A stretch of 37,451 nucleotides of DNA from Actinoallomurus spadix (GTDB lineage Bacteria > Actinomycetota > Actinomycetes > Streptosporangiales > Streptosporangiaceae), in NCBI RefSeq assembly GCF_024055725.1, contig NZ_JAMXMX010000042.1, forward strand, positions 1 to 37,451. Direction: 5' to 3'. Below are positions 1 to 6,978 of the stretch, one piece after another. Both the position numbers and the translations under genes were made by a program. Each line of letters begins with the position of its first letter. Position 1 is the first letter of the stretch. The notes below the pieces were generated by a model. The model was not told the origin of the DNA. It saw nothing but the letters and a program-made list of their open reading frames with translations, and did no database searches.

Positions 1-509
1 GTCGAGGTCCAGCGGTACGTCGAGGGAAGCGAGCACGTACCCCCGGTCGGGGTCGGTGTGGGCGTCGGGGTATCGCCGCCCGAGACGCCGCCCGTGCAGG
101 CGACGCCGTTCAGCGCGAAGTCGGTCGGCAGCGGGTTGCCGCCGTTCCAGGAACCGTTGAAGCCGAAGCTGGTGTTCGCGCCGGTGGCCAGCGAGCCGTT
201 GTAGCTCGCGCTGTGAGCGGTGACGTTCGACCCGCTCTGCGTGACGGTGGCGTTCCATGCCTGGGTGACCTGCTGCCCGGCGCCGAACGACCACGTCAGC
301 GTCCAGCTCGACACGGGGTCGCCCAGGTTGGTCACGGACACGTTCGCGCCGAAACCTCCCTGCCACTGCGAACTGATCGTGTAGTCGACCCGGCAGCCGG
401 CGGCCGCGTTCGCCGATCCGGGGAGGACGAGGGCCGCCGCGGCCAGCGCGGCGGCCGATGAGACCGGGGCGACGACACGCCACCGGCGATGCCCGAGCAG
501 ACGTTTCAT
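1..509 (-). CDS. Secreted CBM2 + probable GH62 alpha-L-arabinofuranosidase (3' end cut by window edge)
   Basis: Reading the minus strand from an ATG at 509 gives an uninterrupted frame to the window edge. The start has a strong Shine-Dalgarno (GAGGAG, about 4 nt before the ATG). The protein begins MKRLLGHRRW, followed by an alanine/valine-rich stretch and an AxA-like cleavage site near residue 35: a signal peptide. Residues about 38-140 form a family 2 carbohydrate-binding module (CRVDYTISSQW..., WTLTWSF, ...FALNGVACTGG) bracketed by two cysteines. A short PTPTPTPT linker follows, then the first residues of the next domain, CSLPSTYRWTST, which resemble the start of GH62 arabinofuranosidases. 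CBM2 and secretion are clear; GH62 rests on about a dozen residues and another hydrolase family is possible. The role would be removing arabinose side chains from plant xylan outside the cell. Confidence 0.72.
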   Translation of the reverse strand, partial: MKRLLGHRRWRVVAPVSSAAALAAAALVLPGSANAAAGCRVDYTISSQWQGGFGANVSVTNLGDPVSSWTLTWSFGAGQQVTQAWNATVTQSGSNVTAHSASYNGSLATGANTSFGFNGSWNGGNPLPTDFALNGVACTGGVSGGDTPTPTPTPTGGTCSLPSTYRWTS

Positions 510-788
510 GGTTCTCCTCGCGAGGGGGCTGCGTTCGGTATTTCGAACGCGAGGCGAGATACGGGATGGTGATCCGGGGGAAGTATGAGCGGCGGACCGG
601 TCACGTCAAAGCACCCGGCACCGCGGCGCCGACGTCATGGACAACGGCGCTGGCGAGGGGAACGCGATCGCCGGCGACTCGGTGAGATCGATGAAAACAG
701 GTGAAAGTGGCGCCAACGAATCGCCATCGCGCCACGTCCGCCGCGGAGCCGCGCTCGAGGGAGGTTCTGCGCTTGCGGCGGAGTCGGC

Positions 789-1907
789 TCAGGACCGCTC
801 GGGCCGGAATCGTTCGACGCGGAAACCGGCCAGGACGTCGTCCTGGTCGTGGCCGAGAACCTCCGCCGCGACGAGGTCACCGGCGTGCACGCTCAGGGTC
901 GCCGCGCTGTGGGAGACGGCGAAGTGGAAGTTGGGCAGCTCACGTGCCCGCCCCAGGACCGGCAGGCCGTCAGCGGGGATGGGACGTTCGCCCACCCGTA
1001 CGCTCTCCACGGTGGCACCTGCCAGCCCCGGGTAGAGCGCACCCGCATCGGCGAGCAGTGTGCCGACCGCGGCCTGCCGGCCGCTGATCTCACCGGTGCC
1101 GGCCGCTCCCACTGTGCCGTCGAGCCGAGCGGTGTGCAGGAGCAGCCGTCCGGCGCCGTCCGGGCGCAGGTGGACGTTCGGGGCGTGGACGACGTGGGAT
1201 ATCCAGACCGCCGCAGGTGAGGTGCAGACCACGACCCCGGGCGTATTGCGCATGGGCAGCGCCAGCCCCGCGAGGTCGGCGATCCTCGCCGCTCGCGGCC
1301 CCGCACAGTTCACCACGGCGTCCGCCGGCAACCGCCGCCCTGAGGCGAGGTGCACCGCGCGTACCAGGCCGCCGGTCACTTCGACCCCGGTGACGGCGTC
1401 GTCGCGCACCAGCTCGCAGCCGCGGGCGAACGCGTGCGCCAGCAGATAGCCGATCAGCCGGGTCGGCTCTATCCAGCCCTCACCGGGGAAGTAGGCGATA
1501 CCAGCCGCCGGCAGCCGGTCCGGGCTGATGCCGGGCTCCAGGCGTAGGGCCTCGGCTCTGGTGAGCCATCGCACCTCGTAGCCGCGAGCGAGGCCGTCGG
1601 CGACCTTCTGCCGTAGCTTCTCCTGCTCGGCCTCGTCTGCGGCCCACTCCAGGTTGCCCGTCTCGTGATACCAGTCGCTGTAGTGCGCCTCGGCCGCCAG
1701 CCTCCGGTGGGCCTCCATGCCCGCCACCGCGAGCTCGTGGTAGACCTGCGGCTTCTTACCGCAGGCGTTGACCCACGAGAACGTCGCACCGGACGTACCC
1801 ATCGCGGGAGCGCCACCGTCCACCACCGTGACGCGCGCGCCGCGCCTGGTCAGCCCCGCGGCCACCGCCGCGCCGTAGACACCCGCACCGATGACGACCA
1901 CACGCAT
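789..1907 (-). CDS. FAD-dependent oxidoreductase, D-amino-acid/glycine oxidase (DAO) family
   Basis: 372 residues, normal for the DAO family. The N-terminus is a Rossmann FAD site (VVVIGAGVYGAAVAAGL, then the acidic end of strand 2 at VVDGG). The C-terminal third has the second flavin-contact region (GERPIPADGLPVLGRA, then FAVSHSAATLSVHAGDLVA). The start at 1907 is supported by a near-perfect Shine-Dalgarno (GAAGGAGGT, about 8 nt upstream). Family members oxidise amines or amino acids to imines with FAD and release hydrogen peroxide; the substrate cannot be told here. It is divergent from the HTH gene at 2089 and shares a 181-bp control region with it. It has no visible link to the biosynthetic cluster. 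Confidence 0.85.
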   Translation of the reverse strand: MRVVVIGAGVYGAAVAAGLTRRGARVTVVDGGAPAMGTSGATFSWVNACGKKPQVYHELAVAGMEAHRRLAAEAHYSDWYHETGNLEWAADEAEQEKLRQKVADGLARGYEVRWLTRAEALRLEPGISPDRLPAAGIAYFPGEGWIEPTRLIGYLLAHAFARGCELVRDDAVTGVEVTGGLVRAVHLASGRRLPADAVVNCAGPRAARIADLAGLALPMRNTPGVVVCTSPAAVWISHVVHAPNVHLRPDGAGRLLLHTARLDGTVGAAGTGEISGRQAAVGTLLADAGALYPGLAGATVESVRVGERPIPADGLPVLGRARELPNFHFAVSHSAATLSVHAGDLVAAEVLGHDQDDVLAGFRVERFRPERS

Positions 1908-1981
1908 GACCTCGGACCTCCTTCGCCGGGATGATGTCCTCCCAGCGCCTCAGTCCGGTGGTCGATCCGGCGACCCCCTCC

Positions 1982-2019
1982 TGTCCGGCGCATGTCCGGA
2001 CCGTTCGTCCGGTGTCCGC
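1982..2019. promoter_or_regulatory. Cluster of TGTCCGG-type heptamers in a divergent promoter region
   Basis: Four heptamers of the form (T/C)GTCCG(G/C) start at 1982, 1993, 2006 and 2013. The first two are exactly 11 bp apart. CCGGAC-n5-GTCCGG (1996-2012) also makes a 6-5-6 inverted repeat. The block lies between the oxidase at 1907 (minus) and the HTH protein gene at 2089 (plus), where an operator for the HTH protein would be expected. Function is inferred from position and symmetry only. Confidence 0.35.
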
Positions 2020-2088
2020 CGGGGGCGTCGGATACGAGGCGCAGGGCTAACGTGGTGTTCACACTCGCGCCTGGTCCGAGGGGGCAGG

Positions 2089-2955
2089 GTGAACGACGAC
2101 GAGCTTCTGGCCCGGGTCGCGGCCGTTCAGACGGTCGAGGAACTCGCGGACTGCCTGTCGGAGCTTCGGCGGTCTCAGCGGCCGCAGCCGTCGCTGCGTG
2201 AGCTGGAGCAGTGGGGCGCGGGGCATCACCGGCCCTTGCCGACCACGACCGTGCACGAAGTTCTGAAGGGCGTCCGGCCGCCTCGGCCGTCCCTGCTCAG
2301 AAGCCTGCTCGCGGCGTTCCAGGTCCACGGCGAGCATCGGGTACGCGTGTGGCTCGAGGCCCTGGACCGGGTGCAGAGCGACCGAGGTTCTCCTCGGCGG
2401 CGCGGCAGGTCCGGGCAGGAGCTCGGTCCGGTCTCCGCGGCACGGTTCTTCTCCGAGCGCCAGGACGTCAACGAGGTCGCCGAGCGGATCGGCGCGGCGC
2501 GGGAGGAGGCGTTGCTCTGGGGAGCGGTCCTGCCGATGTACCTCCCCTACCTGCGGCCCTTCATCCGCACGGCACTCGCCCGGGGAGTCCTGGTCAGGGT
2601 CCTGCTGATCACCCCCGCGGGCGCGGCGATGACCATGGCCGCGCTCCGCTCGGCCGACTCCGGCATCGGGCACCTCCAAGAGGCCCTGCGCAACAACCTG
2701 GACATCCTGCACCGCCTCGAAGCCGAACTGCCCGGCCTGCAGGTGCGGCTCATCGACTACCTGCCGCCCTACACCCTGTACGCCTACGATCCCGGGCTCC
2801 CCGACGGACGTATGGACCTGCGCCTGATGTCCTTCCACGGCGACTACGGCACACGACCGGGCTTCAGCCTCCAGCGGGTACGGGACGAGGATTGGTTCAC
2901 CTACTTCTACGAACAGTTCACCCTCGTCTGGAAGGCCGCGAGACCCGGCACCTGA
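2089..2955 (+). CDS. HTH-type protein with DUF5919/PLD-like C-terminal domain
   Basis: 288 residues from a GTG at 2089, with a G-rich ribosome-binding sequence (GAGGGGGCAGG) just upstream. Residues about 1-90 look like the short XRE-like helix-turn-helix region common in actinobacterial regulators (SLRELEQWG..., RPLPTTTVHEVLKG, RPSLLRSLLAAF). The rest (from RFFSERQDVNEVAERI, through LLWGAVLPMYLPYL and LVRVLLITPAG, to the C-terminal WFTYFYEQFTLVWKAA) resembles the DUF5919 type of phospholipase-D-like sensor or effector domain; I saw no HKD motif. It is probably a transcriptional regulator whose C-terminal half senses an unknown signal. It is divergent from the oxidase gene and the likely reader of the repeats at 1982-2019. 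The family label comes from memory of the architecture. Confidence 0.6.
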   Translation: MNDDELLARVAAVQTVEELADCLSELRRSQRPQPSLRELEQWGAGHHRPLPTTTVHEVLKGVRPPRPSLLRSLLAAFQVHGEHRVRVWLEALDRVQSDRGSPRRRGRSGQELGPVSAARFFSERQDVNEVAERIGAAREEALLWGAVLPMYLPYLRPFIRTALARGVLVRVLLITPAGAAMTMAALRSADSGIGHLQEALRNNLDILHRLEAELPGLQVRLIDYLPPYTLYAYDPGLPDGRMDLRLMSFHGDYGTRPGFSLQRVRDEDWFTYFYEQFTLVWKAARPGT

Positions 2956-3026
2956 GACTCCGCATTCAGCCGGAACCCGTCGGGCCGTTCGGCCGGACTG
3001 TCGGTGGCCTGACGTTTAATCGGGGG

Positions 3027-5018
3027 GTGGACGTAGGAGAGCGCATCGCTGAGCTGGCCGCTGAGGTCAAGCGTCTGAACGACCTGTATTACGGCGCGGG
3101 TGACAGCCCGCTGCCAGACGCCGATTATGACGCGTTGAAGGATGAGCTGGCGGCGCTCGTCTCCGAGCATCCGGAGCTGGAGCCGGCCGACAGCCCGCTC
3201 GGTAAGGTCAACGCGCCCGCGGAGCTGACCGGTCCGACGGTGCGGCACGCGCGTCCGATGCTCTCACTGGCGAAGGCGACCGGTGAGGACCAGATCCGCA
3301 TGTTCTGCGAGCGCTTCGGCGGCCAGGTCTTCCGCGTGTCGGAGAAACTCGACGGGCTCTCGCTCAGCGTGGTCTACGTCGACGGGAGCCTGGACTACGT
3401 CGCCACGCGCGGCACGGGCACGGTCGGTGAGCTGGTGACCGAGAAGGCGCGCCATGTGATTCCCGGCCTGCCCGTCAGGATCGACGTGCCCGGGCGGGTG
3501 GAGATCCGGGGCGAGGCGGTCATGCTCCGGTCGGTGTGGGCCGCCTACAACGAGGCGCATCCGGACCGGACGCTGACCAATCCACGGTCGGGTGCCGCGG
3601 GGACGCTGGTGCTGAAGGATCCCGCGGCGGCCGCGGCCGCCAACCGGCTGCTGCGGTTCTTCGCGTTCGGTGCCGATCGTGACGGCGCCGCGCTGGAGCT
3701 TCCGGCGGGTTTCGAACCGGTGGCCCAGTACGTGTGCGCGAGCGTCGCGGACGTGATGGAGGCGATCGATGAGATCGGCCGTCGCCGCGACGGCCTGGAT
3801 TACGACATCGACGGCGCGGTCGTGCGGTTGCACGAGCCGGCGGCGTTCGACGCGGCGGGCTTCAACAGCGCCGAGCCGCGCGGGGCGATCGCGTTCAAGT
3901 ATCCGCCGGAGGAGAAGCTGACGAGGTTGCTGTCGGTGGAGTGGCCGGTGGGCAAGATCGGCCGGGTCCCGCCGCGCGCGAGGGTCGCGCCGGTGTTCGT
4001 CGGCGGGGTGACGGTGGAGAACATCACCCTCCACAACCCGAGGTTGATCCGCGAGCGCGATCTGCGGATCGGAGACACCGTGGCCGTCGTACGGCGCGGC
4101 GACGTGATCCCGTTCGCCGGCCGCTCGCTGCCTGAGGAACGCGACGGGACCGAGGTCGAGATCGTCCCGCCGGCGCACTGCCCGTCGTGCGGGTCGGAGT
4201 TGCAGGTCCGCGGTACCGGTGAGGAGCGCTGGTGCCTGAACCTGCAGTGCCCGGCGCAGGCGACGCGTCGGCTGATGCACTGGGCGTCACGGCCGGCGGC
4301 CGACATGGAGGGCGTCGGCGACGTCTGGATCGAGAGACTCGCCGAAGACGGTCTGCTCAAGCGCCGCAGCGACTTCTACGACCTGACGGCCGAGCAGTTG
4401 CTCGGCTATGAGCGGATGGGCGAGGTCAGCGCCAGGAACATGGTCGACTCGATCGCGTCATCCAAGCGTATGGGGCTGCGGCGCGCATTGATCGGGCTGG
4501 CGATCCCGATGGCCTCCGAGGGCACCGCCAAGCGCCTGTGCCTGGCCGGCTACGAGCACATCGAGGACATCGCGGCGGCGACGGTCGAAGACCTGGTGGC
4601 GATCCGCGACATCGGCCCGAAGGTCGCCGAGAGCATCGTCGCCTTCTTCGCCCGCCCGGAGGTGCGGGAGGAGATCGCCCTGCTGCGTGAGCGCGGCGTG
4701 GACCTCGATGTCCTGGATGAGGACCGGCCGGTCGACGCCGCGGTGGCGGGCGATTCGCCGCTGAAGGGCAGGTCGGTCGTGATCACCGGCGCGTTCACCG
4801 ACCCACGCTCGGGCGCGAGGATCAGCCGCCCGGACGTCACCCGCCTGGTCGAGCAGGCGGCGGCCGTGACCGCCTCGTCGGTCTCGGCCACCACCGACTA
4901 CCTGCTCGCCGGCGAGAACGTCGGCGCGTCCAAGACCGGCAAGGCCGACAAGCTCGGCGTCACGATCGTCCGGCAGGACGAGTTGTGGCGGTGGCTGGCC
5001 GAGGCCGGCGTGCTCTGA
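3027..5018 (+). CDS. ligA: NAD-dependent DNA ligase (divergent LigA)
   Basis: 663 residues from GTG 3027; a TTTAAT hexamer lies 6 nt before the start, so the message may be leaderless. Domain order is that of LigA: N-terminal Ia region, adenylation domain with the AMP-lysine motif KLDG (Lys about 107), OB fold (PVFVGGVTVENITLHN), a four-Cys zinc finger (CPSCGSEL...CLNLQCPAQ, about 385-412), helix-hairpin-helix repeats (...VAIRDIGPKVAESIVAFF) and a C-terminal BRCT domain (about 578-663). It seals nicks in duplex DNA. Several signature motifs differ from housekeeping LigA: RGTGTVGE where RGDGxxGEDVT is usual, NPRSGAAGTL where NPRNAAAGSLRQ is usual, and LIGLAIPMASEGTA where the GIRHVG motif is usual. 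It may therefore be a second, non-essential paralogue. Gene identity is firm, exact role is not. Confidence 0.9.
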   Translation: MDVGERIAELAAEVKRLNDLYYGAGDSPLPDADYDALKDELAALVSEHPELEPADSPLGKVNAPAELTGPTVRHARPMLSLAKATGEDQIRMFCERFGGQVFRVSEKLDGLSLSVVYVDGSLDYVATRGTGTVGELVTEKARHVIPGLPVRIDVPGRVEIRGEAVMLRSVWAAYNEAHPDRTLTNPRSGAAGTLVLKDPAAAAAANRLLRFFAFGADRDGAALELPAGFEPVAQYVCASVADVMEAIDEIGRRRDGLDYDIDGAVVRLHEPAAFDAAGFNSAEPRGAIAFKYPPEEKLTRLLSVEWPVGKIGRVPPRARVAPVFVGGVTVENITLHNPRLIRERDLRIGDTVAVVRRGDVIPFAGRSLPEERDGTEVEIVPPAHCPSCGSELQVRGTGEERWCLNLQCPAQATRRLMHWASRPAADMEGVGDVWIERLAEDGLLKRRSDFYDLTAEQLLGYERMGEVSARNMVDSIASSKRMGLRRALIGLAIPMASEGTAKRLCLAGYEHIEDIAAATVEDLVAIRDIGPKVAESIVAFFARPEVREEIALLRERGVDLDVLDEDRPVDAAVAGDSPLKGRSVVITGAFTDPRSGARISRPDVTRLVEQAAAVTASSVSATTDYLLAGENVGASKTGKADKLGVTIVRQDELWRWLAEAGVL

Positions 5019-5042
5019 CGTGCGCCGGGTCGCCGATGAGAG

Positions 5043-5058
5043 CCCCGCCGAACCGGGG
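5043..5058. terminator. Weak hairpin between convergent genes
   Basis: CCCCG-n6-CGGGG forms a 5-bp stem between the convergent ends of the ligase gene (5018) and the DUF5997 gene (5124). There is no T-run. The position suits a terminator but the stem is short. Confidence 0.25.
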
Positions 5059-5123
5059 TGTACCTGCCTGCCGGTGCCCGTCGAGGCATGCGCCGATCAC
5101 CCGGACGACGTCTTGGACGCGGG

Positions 5124-5507
5124 TCAGGCCTTGGCGCGCTGCTGCTTGAGGCGGAGCTCCTCTTGGCGGACCTTGTTGTGGATGGCCCGCTCGCGTTCCA
5201 GCCAGTCGGGGTTCTCGGCCTTCAACGCCTCGATCTCGGCGGTGGTGAGGGGGCCCGTGATACCGGCGCGGGCCAGGCCCGAGGCGGAGACGCGAAGCCT
5301 GGCGGCGACGACCTGGCGGGGGTGGGGGCCCAGGCGGCGCAGGTCGGCGAGCCACGCGGGCGGGTCGGCCTGAAGCGCGTTCAGCTCGTCCCGGGAGACG
5401 ACGCCCTCCTGGAATTCGGCGGGCGCTGCCGACAGCAGGATCCCCAGCTTCTTGGCCGCGGTCGCCGGCTTCATGGTCTGCGGCGTCTTCGCCTTGGACG
5501 TGCTCAT
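5124..5507 (-). CDS. DUF5997 family protein
   Basis: 127 residues, soluble, basic at both ends, no signal peptide or membrane segment. Visible landmarks are AAKKLGILLSAAPAEFQEG, then AWLADLRRLGPHPRQVVAARL and a C-terminal helix rich in Glu/Arg/Lys/Gln. This matches my memory of the actinobacterial DUF5997 family, which has no established function. It is divergently transcribed from the LysR-effector-domain gene at 5563 with only 55 bp between, an arrangement that recurs in actinomycetes and suggests shared control. TACCCT seven nt before the ATG suggests a leaderless transcript. Confidence 0.7.
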   Translation of the reverse strand: MSTSKAKTPQTMKPATAAKKLGILLSAAPAEFQEGVVSRDELNALQADPPAWLADLRRLGPHPRQVVAARLRVSASGLARAGITGPLTTAEIEALKAENPDWLERERAIHNKVRQEELRLKQQRAKA

Positions 5508-5562
5508 GGCGTCAAGGGTAGCCAGCGGGAGGGGGCCGTCTGACCGCGACTAGGCTGAGCGG
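5508..5562. promoter_or_regulatory. Divergent promoter region, both sides possibly leaderless
   Basis: Only 55 bp separate two divergent ATGs. On the plus strand TAGGCT (5551-5556) is followed by 6 nt and the ATG at 5563. On the minus strand TACCCT (5515-5520) is followed by 7 nt and the ATG at 5507. Both fit the actinobacterial TANNNT -10 pattern at leaderless spacing, and no Shine-Dalgarno is placed before either start. Confidence 0.4.
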
Positions 5563-6246
5563 ATGACCAAGGGGGAGTTCCGGCTGGCCTACGCGCCGGG
5601 GGTGACACCCGGGAAATGGGCCCGGGTGTGGGCCGAGCGGGTGCGGGAGGTGCCGCTTCGGCTGATCCAGGTGCCTGCCGCCGAGGCCGTCCCCCTGCTG
5701 CGGGACGGCGGCGTGGACGCGGCGTTCGTGCGCCTGCCCGTCGACCGCGAGGCCCTCCACGTGATCCCGTTGTACGTGGAGACGACCGTGGTGGTGGTGC
5801 CGAAGGATCACGTGGTGGCCGCGGTCGAGGAGGTGGAGCTCGCCGATCTCGCCGACGAGGATGTGTTCGAGCCGCTCGACGAGGTGTTGACCTGGGCCGA
5901 CCGCCCCGGGCAGCCCGCGTTCACCCGTCCCGAGAGCACGGCGGACGCGATCGGGCTGGTGGCGTCGGGGGCCGGAGTCCTCCTGCTCCCTCAGTCTCTG
6001 GCCCGCCTCCACCACCGGAAAGACCTCACCTATCGCCCGGTGACCGACGCCCCCCAGTCCCAGATCGGCCTGGCATGGCTCGAGGCCGCGACGACCGACC
6101 TCATGGAGGAACTGATCGGCATCGTCCGCGGCCGCACCCCCAACAGCTCCCGCGGCCGCAATCCCCAGCAACAACCCGCCCGTAAGAAGCCCACGCAGAA
6201 GCACTCCGCGCCCAAGCCTCGCCGCCGGCCGCGCCGCCGTACGTGA
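5563..6246 (+). CDS. LysR-type substrate-binding domain protein lacking a DNA-binding domain
   Basis: 227 residues. The body is a periplasmic-binding-protein-like effector domain of LysR regulators: a first strand FRLAYAPGVTPGKW, VPLRLIQVPAAEAVPLLRDGGVDAAFVRLP, VVVVPKDHVVAA and ...ADAIGLVASGAGVLLLPQSLARL. The N-terminal winged HTH of a true LysR regulator is absent. The C-terminus (about 185-227) is a highly basic, disordered tail (PARKKPTQKHSAPKPRRRP...) that could bind nucleic acid. It is paired divergently with the DUF5997 gene. Its ligand is unknown. Confidence 0.72.
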   Translation: MTKGEFRLAYAPGVTPGKWARVWAERVREVPLRLIQVPAAEAVPLLRDGGVDAAFVRLPVDREALHVIPLYVETTVVVVPKDHVVAAVEEVELADLADEDVFEPLDEVLTWADRPGQPAFTRPESTADAIGLVASGAGVLLLPQSLARLHHRKDLTYRPVTDAPQSQIGLAWLEAATTDLMEELIGIVRGRTPNSSRGRNPQQQPARKKPTQKHSAPKPRRRPRRRT

Positions 6247-6326
6247 GAAGGGGCATGCTCGCCGACGTCGCTCAGGGCGCCTCGAAGCTGATGTTTCCGC
6301 CGAGACCAGGCGGGAAGCAGCGAGCC

Positions 6327-6824
6327 GTGAACGACGAAGCGGGAAGCACTGAGCGATTCATCTCGGGATTCGACTACCCGATGTTCGTGGTGACCACCGC
6401 CGCCGACGGCGGGCGCGTACGGGCCGGATGCCTCGTCGGGTTCACGACACAGTGTGGGATCGACCCGTTCCGCTTCCTCGTCTGCCTGTCGAAGAAGAAC
6501 CGGACCTACCGCGTGGCGGCCTCCGCCTCCTACCTCGCGGTCCACGTGCTGAGCCCGGACCAGCAGGACCTGGCGACGCTGTTCGGCTCCGAGACCGGGG
6601 ACGAGACGGACAAGTTCGCTCGCTGCGAGTGGCGGTCCGGCCCGGACGGGGTTCCGCTGCTGGCCCGCTGCCCGCGCGTCCTCGTCGGGGAGGTGCTCGA
6701 CCGCAGGGAACTCGGTGACCACATCGGCGTGCTGCTCGCCCCGGCCGAAACGCATGTCGGTTCCGGCGCCGGCCCGCTCATGTTCTCCGGCCTCCCCGCG
6801 ATCGACCCCGGGCACCCGGCGTAG
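6327..6824 (+). CDS. Flavin reductase-like (FMN-binding split barrel) protein
   Basis: 165 residues from the GTG at 6327. Landmarks are FDYPMFVVTTAADGGRVRAG near the N-terminus, DPFRFLVCLSKKNRTYRVAA, YLAVHVLSPDQQDLATLFGSETG and a C-terminal GPLMFSGLPA, the normal order for flavin-reductase-domain proteins, which use FMN or FAD with NAD(P)H. The frame is open back to a GTG at 6243 that overlaps the previous stop (alternative start, 193 residues). I prefer 6327 because the family normally starts only 10-20 residues before the first strand, but its ribosome-binding site is weak. The electron acceptor or partner is unknown. Confidence 0.75.
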   Translation: MNDEAGSTERFISGFDYPMFVVTTAADGGRVRAGCLVGFTTQCGIDPFRFLVCLSKKNRTYRVAASASYLAVHVLSPDQQDLATLFGSETGDETDKFARCEWRSGPDGVPLLARCPRVLVGEVLDRRELGDHIGVLLAPAETHVGSGAGPLMFSGLPAIDPGHPA

Positions 6825-6856
6825 GCCGGCCGCTGAGGCCGGCGGCGCAAGGTCGC

Positions 6857-6923
6857 CCGAATGCCGGTGCCCTCCGGCACGATGCCGAATGCCGGTGCCC
6901 TCCGGCGCCGACGCCGAATGCCG
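6857..6923. repeat. Tandem 28-29-bp repeat, about 2.4 copies, each with a hairpin
   Basis: A 22-nt block beginning CCGAATGCCGGTG is perfectly repeated at 6857-6878 and 6885-6906, and its first ten bases recur at 6914. Each full copy contains GCCGG-n6-CCGGC, so each can form a small hairpin. The block lies just after the flavin reductase gene. Confidence 0.8.
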
Positions 6924-6924
6924 C

Positions 6925-6958
6925 GCCGGCCCCGCTCCTGGTGCGGAGCGGGGCCGGC
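6925..6958. terminator. Strong bidirectional hairpin between convergent genes
   Basis: A perfect 14-bp GC stem (6925-6938 with 6945-6958) and a 6-nt loop (TGGTGC) lie 21 bp beyond the stop of the GH35 gene (minus) and about 100 bp beyond the flavin reductase gene (plus). There is no U-run, which is usual for actinomycete terminators. Confidence 0.75.
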
Positions 6959-6978
6959 GGCGGGGGTGTTCGGACGGG

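Noticed and set aside
1891-2088. Upstream extension of the HTH protein frame to 1891
   Set aside because: It overlaps the start of the divergent oxidase gene and the repeat-rich control region; GTG 2089 has a good ribosome-binding sequence.
2211-3026. Extension of the DNA ligase frame upstream to an ATG at 2211
   Set aside because: The extra 272 codons overlap the HTH protein gene in another frame and are Arg/Pro/Gly-rich without homology; the family N-terminus fits GTG 3027.
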